Positions 48,960 through 51,110 of a stretch of 51,110 bases of DNA are shown one piece after another. Made by a program: the position numbers and the translations under genes. The stretch lies in NCBI GenBank assembly GCA_964640725.1, contig CAZXIJ010000029.1:1-51110 (forward strand). The letters run 5' to 3'. Positions within the stretch are counted from its first letter, which is position 1. Each line of letters begins with the position of its first letter. Under the pieces are notes generated by a model. It made no database searches. It saw only the letters and a program-made list of their open reading frames with translations, and was not told where the DNA came from. Origin of the DNA: CALHVX01 sp964640725 (GTDB lineage: Bacteria; Pseudomonadota; Gammaproteobacteria; Pseudomonadales; Azotimanducaceae).

Positions 48960-49573
48960 TCGTGGCTGGCATCGCTCAGCGACCGCACGAAGTGCGCGGT
49001 GTCCTGCACGCCGTCCTCGCCCAGCGCCGCGATCCAGGGCGGCATCGCGGCCTTGCGGCCCTCCGTAATGGCCGCGGTGATGGCCTCTATACCTTCGCCC
49101 CACTGCCACTCGCTGTCGGTCAGGTTCGGAAAACCGAAGCCGCCCTGGCCGGCGATGCCGTGGCAGGTCGAACAGTGGTTGATAAACAGGCGGCGGCCCA
49201 TCTGCTGAGCGCGGCGATCGGCGCTGAGCGTTGCGTCATCCTGCCCGGCAACCTCGGCGAACAGCGGTGCGAACTTGGCGTCGTGCGCTTCCGCTGCTGC
49301 TTCGACCCGCGCGTCAGAACGCCAGTTGCTGATCCCCTCGTAGTTGCCCAGGCCTGGGAACCAGATCAGGTAAGCCACCGCAAACACGATGGAGCCCACG
49401 AACATGCCCACCCACCACATGGGCAGGGGCGTATCGAGCTCCCGGATGCCGTCCCACTCGTGGGCGTCGTGATCGGCCCCGCCCGACTGGCGGTTCCCGT
49501 ACAGCAGCAGGCCCATGGCGACCAGGCTGAGCAAGGTGCCGAGCACGACGTACCAATGCCAGGAACTACTCAT
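48960..49573 (-). CDS. ccoP: cbb3 oxidase diheme subunit CcoP (partial, C-terminus in gap)
   Basis: About 204 residues. There are two N-terminal hydrophobic helices (WHWYVVLGTLLSLVAMGLLLYG and MWWVGMFVGSIVFAVAYLIWF), then the first cytochrome c domain with the heme site CSTCH and FPNLTDSEWQWG, ending at RSLSD. The second heme domain is absent because of the gap. ATG 49573 overlaps the end of ccoQ by eight bases. CcoP is the electron entry subunit of the oxidase. Confidence 0.93.
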
Positions 49574-49715
49574 CGTTGTTGGGCTCCCTGGCATCGGTAA
49601 ACGGCAGCCGGCTGGCTTCGGCAAAGCGCTGCCGGTTCCGGGGCAGCAGCACCCAGGCCACCAGCGCGGCGAACCCCAGCGCCAGGGCGATCAGGGAAAA
49701 CAGCATGGGGGTCAT
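49566..49715 (-). CDS. ccoQ: cbb3 oxidase small subunit CcoQ
   Basis: A 49-residue protein with one TM helix (LFSLIALALGFAALVAWVLL) followed by PRNRQRFAEASRLPF, the standard CcoQ/FixQ layout that stabilises the CcoN-CcoP interaction. Its ATG overlaps the ccoO stop by four bases and its end overlaps ccoP. Confidence 0.93.
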   Translation of the reverse strand: MTPMLFSLIALALGFAALVAWVLLPRNRQRFAEASRLPFTDAREPNNDE

Positions 49716-50326
49716 GGTTGGGCTCCGTAGCGGCGCATGTCGGTCCCGAGGGACTGCAGATAGACGATGAGCGCCTCAGCTTCCGTCACGCCGGCGACCG
49801 CACTGCCGGCACCCTCGATGTCGGCTTCGCTGTAGGGCACCCCGAGCCTTTGCAGGGCGCGCAGCTTGTCGGCGGTGTGGGCTCCGTCCAGTTCCTGATC
49901 GAACAGCCAGGGGTAGCTCGGCATGTTGGACACGGGAACCACTGTGCGCGGGTTCAGCAGATGAGCGCGGTGCCAGTCGTCGCTATAGCGCCCGCCGATC
50001 CGGGCCAGGTCCGGGCCCGTGCGCTTGGAGCCCCAAAGAAAGGGATGCTCGTAGACGTCTTCGCCAGCAACGCTGTAGTGTCCGTAGCGGGCGGTCTCTT
50101 CCCGCAGCGTGCGTACCATTTGCGTGTGGCAAACGGTGCAGCCCTCGCGGATGTAGATGTCCCGGCCTTCCAGGGCGACCGGGGAATGCGGTTCCAGGGT
50201 CGCGATTGCCGGGGTGCGGTGCTCGTTAAAGATGAGCGGCAGCAGCTCAACCATGCCCCCAAAGCTGACCGCGCCCAGGGTCAGCACGATCAGTATGCCA
50301 ACGTGGCGTTCGATCCAGTCATGCAT
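49712..50326 (-). CDS. ccoO: cbb3 oxidase monoheme subunit CcoO
   Basis: 204 residues. An N-terminal TM anchor (GILIVLTLGAVSFGGMVELLPLIF), then the heme c site GCTVCHTQM, GHYSVAGEDVYEHPFLWGSKRTGPDLAR and the axial Met region VPVSNMPSYPWLF. Length and motifs are normal for CcoO. ATG 50326 overlaps the last base of the ccoN stop codon (TAATG). Confidence 0.96.
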   Translation of the reverse strand: MHDWIERHVGILIVLTLGAVSFGGMVELLPLIFNEHRTPAIATLEPHSPVALEGRDIYIREGCTVCHTQMVRTLREETARYGHYSVAGEDVYEHPFLWGSKRTGPDLARIGGRYSDDWHRAHLLNPRTVVPVSNMPSYPWLFDQELDGAHTADKLRALQRLGVPYSEADIEGAGSAVAGVTEAEALIVYLQSLGTDMRRYGAQP

Positions 50327-51110
50327 TAGCGGTTGCCCTCCATGGCGACGGCGGTGGCCGGTACCAGCGGCGTCGCCGGCCGCGGGGCCTCGCTGCGGCG
50401 ATAGCCTTTCGCCGTCATGTACACGTTGAAAGCCATAATCAGCATGCCGACGAAAAAGATGGCGCCACCGACGAAGCGCACGTAGTAGCCCGGGTAGCTG
50501 GCCTCTACCGCCTCCGTAAAGCTGTAGGTGAGCGTGCCGTCGACATTGGTGGCACGCCACATGAGCCCTTGCAGCAAGCCGTTCACCCACATGCTGGCGA
50601 TGTAGATCACCGTGCCGAGAGTGGACAGCCAGAAGTGAACGTTGATGAGCGAGACGCTGTACATATCGCCCTGGCGACGCCCGAACAGGATCGGAATCAG
50701 GTGATACATCGCGCCGATGCTGATCATGGCCACCCAGCCCAGGGCGCCGGAATGCACGTGGCCGATGGTCCAGTCCGTGTTGTGCGACAGCGCGTTGACC
50801 GTCTTGATGGACATCATCGGCCCTTCGAAGGTCGACATGCCGTAGAACGACAGCGCGACGATCAGGAACTTGATGATCGGGTCCGTGCGCAACTTATCCC
50901 AGGCGCCGGACAGGGTCATGATGCCGTTGATCATGCCGCCCCAGGACGGTGCCAGCAGCACCAGGGACATCACCATGCCCAGGTTCTGCGCCCAGTCGGG
51001 CAGCGACGTGTAGTGCAGATGGTGCGGCCCGGCCCACACGTAGATCGCGATCAGTGCCCAGAAGTGAACGATGGACAGCCGGTAGCTGTAGACCGGCCGC
51101 TCGGCCTGCT
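50326..51110 (-). CDS. ccoN: cbb3 oxidase catalytic subunit CcoN (5' end outside window)
   Basis: The 260 C-terminal residues of the heme-copper catalytic subunit. WAGPHHLHYTSLPDW contains the two CuB His ligands, GHVHSGALGW carries the heme-binding His residues, and there are several TM helices (GMVMSLVLLAPSW, FVGGAIFFVGMLIMAFNV). The frame is open to the window edge. It is the first gene of the ccoNOQPGHIS operon; any FNR/ANR site would lie beyond the window. Confidence 0.96.
   Translation of the reverse strand, partial: QAERPVYSYRLSIVHFWALIAIYVWAGPHHLHYTSLPDWAQNLGMVMSLVLLAPSWGGMINGIMTLSGAWDKLRTDPIIKFLIVALSFYGMSTFEGPMMSIKTVNALSHNTDWTIGHVHSGALGWVAMISIGAMYHLIPILFGRRQGDMYSVSLINVHFWLSTLGTVIYIASMWVNGLLQGLMWRATNVDGTLTYSFTEAVEASYPGYYVRFVGGAIFFVGMLIMAFNVYMTAKGYRRSEAPRPATPLVPATAVAMEGNR

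Noticed and set aside
47468..49624. A single CcoP-CcoG fusion protein
   Set aside because: The frame crosses 100 Ns; each half is a separate, normally independent subunit with missing ends.

Overview
The window is a GC-rich chromosomal segment of a proteobacterium, most likely a gammaproteobacterium. It carries an intact-order cbb3 oxidase cluster (ccoN-O-Q-P-G-H-I-S), UbiA, UvrD, SlyD, PrlC and large TonB-dependent receptors. The genus cannot be named from sequence alone. I saw no rRNA, tRNA, CRISPR array, transposase or phage gene.

Layout. 0-13 kb is a redox and detoxification neighbourhood: ferredoxin-NADP reductase, three GST-fold proteins, a LysR regulator divergent from a tightly coupled pirin-nitroreductase-pirin operon, a lipoprotein S41 protease, an AIM24-family protein, oligopeptidase A and a beta-lactamase-family hydrolase. 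13-18 kb holds a DUF2306-like membrane protein, uvrD, a TakP-like TRAP binding protein and a crotonase-family enzyme. 18.2-23.6 kb is the most unusual part. It encodes a coiled-coil protein, a one-TM membrane protein, a Ras-like small GTPase, an orphan pseudo-receiver/HisKA protein with no ATPase domain, two single-domain response regulators and a REC-histidine kinase hybrid. The genes overlap or are tightly packed, with frequent GTG/TTG starts and visibly lower GC. A second coiled-coil protein of the same type lies alone at 43.0 kb.

23.7-28.8 kb carries a decayed fragment of an FdhF-like tail, slyD, and an operon of a VC_2705-type sodium:solute symporter, its DUF4212 small subunit and an FdhF/YdeP-type molybdoenzyme. 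28.9-35 kb is a tandem pair of paralogous ~978-residue TonB-dependent receptors. 35.2-39.2 kb is an overlapping operon ubiA-dctQ-dctM-amidohydrolase. Then come rubredoxin, a DAACS carboxylate symporter and purK-purE. 43.6-51.1 kb is the cbb3 oxidase operon, ccoN first (cut by the window edge), ending in ccoS, a Yip1-family protein and a further membrane protein.

Assembly. There are two 100-N gaps. The one at 12895-12994 is flanked by an exact 55-base duplication and appears to be a scaffolding artefact: removing 155 bases restores one uninterrupted beta-lactamase-family gene. The one at 48860-48959 is a real loss covering the end of ccoP and the start of ccoG. Several genes were placed by reading the sequence directly because they are very short or have unusual starts (rubredoxin, ccoQ, ccoS, DUF4212 subunit).
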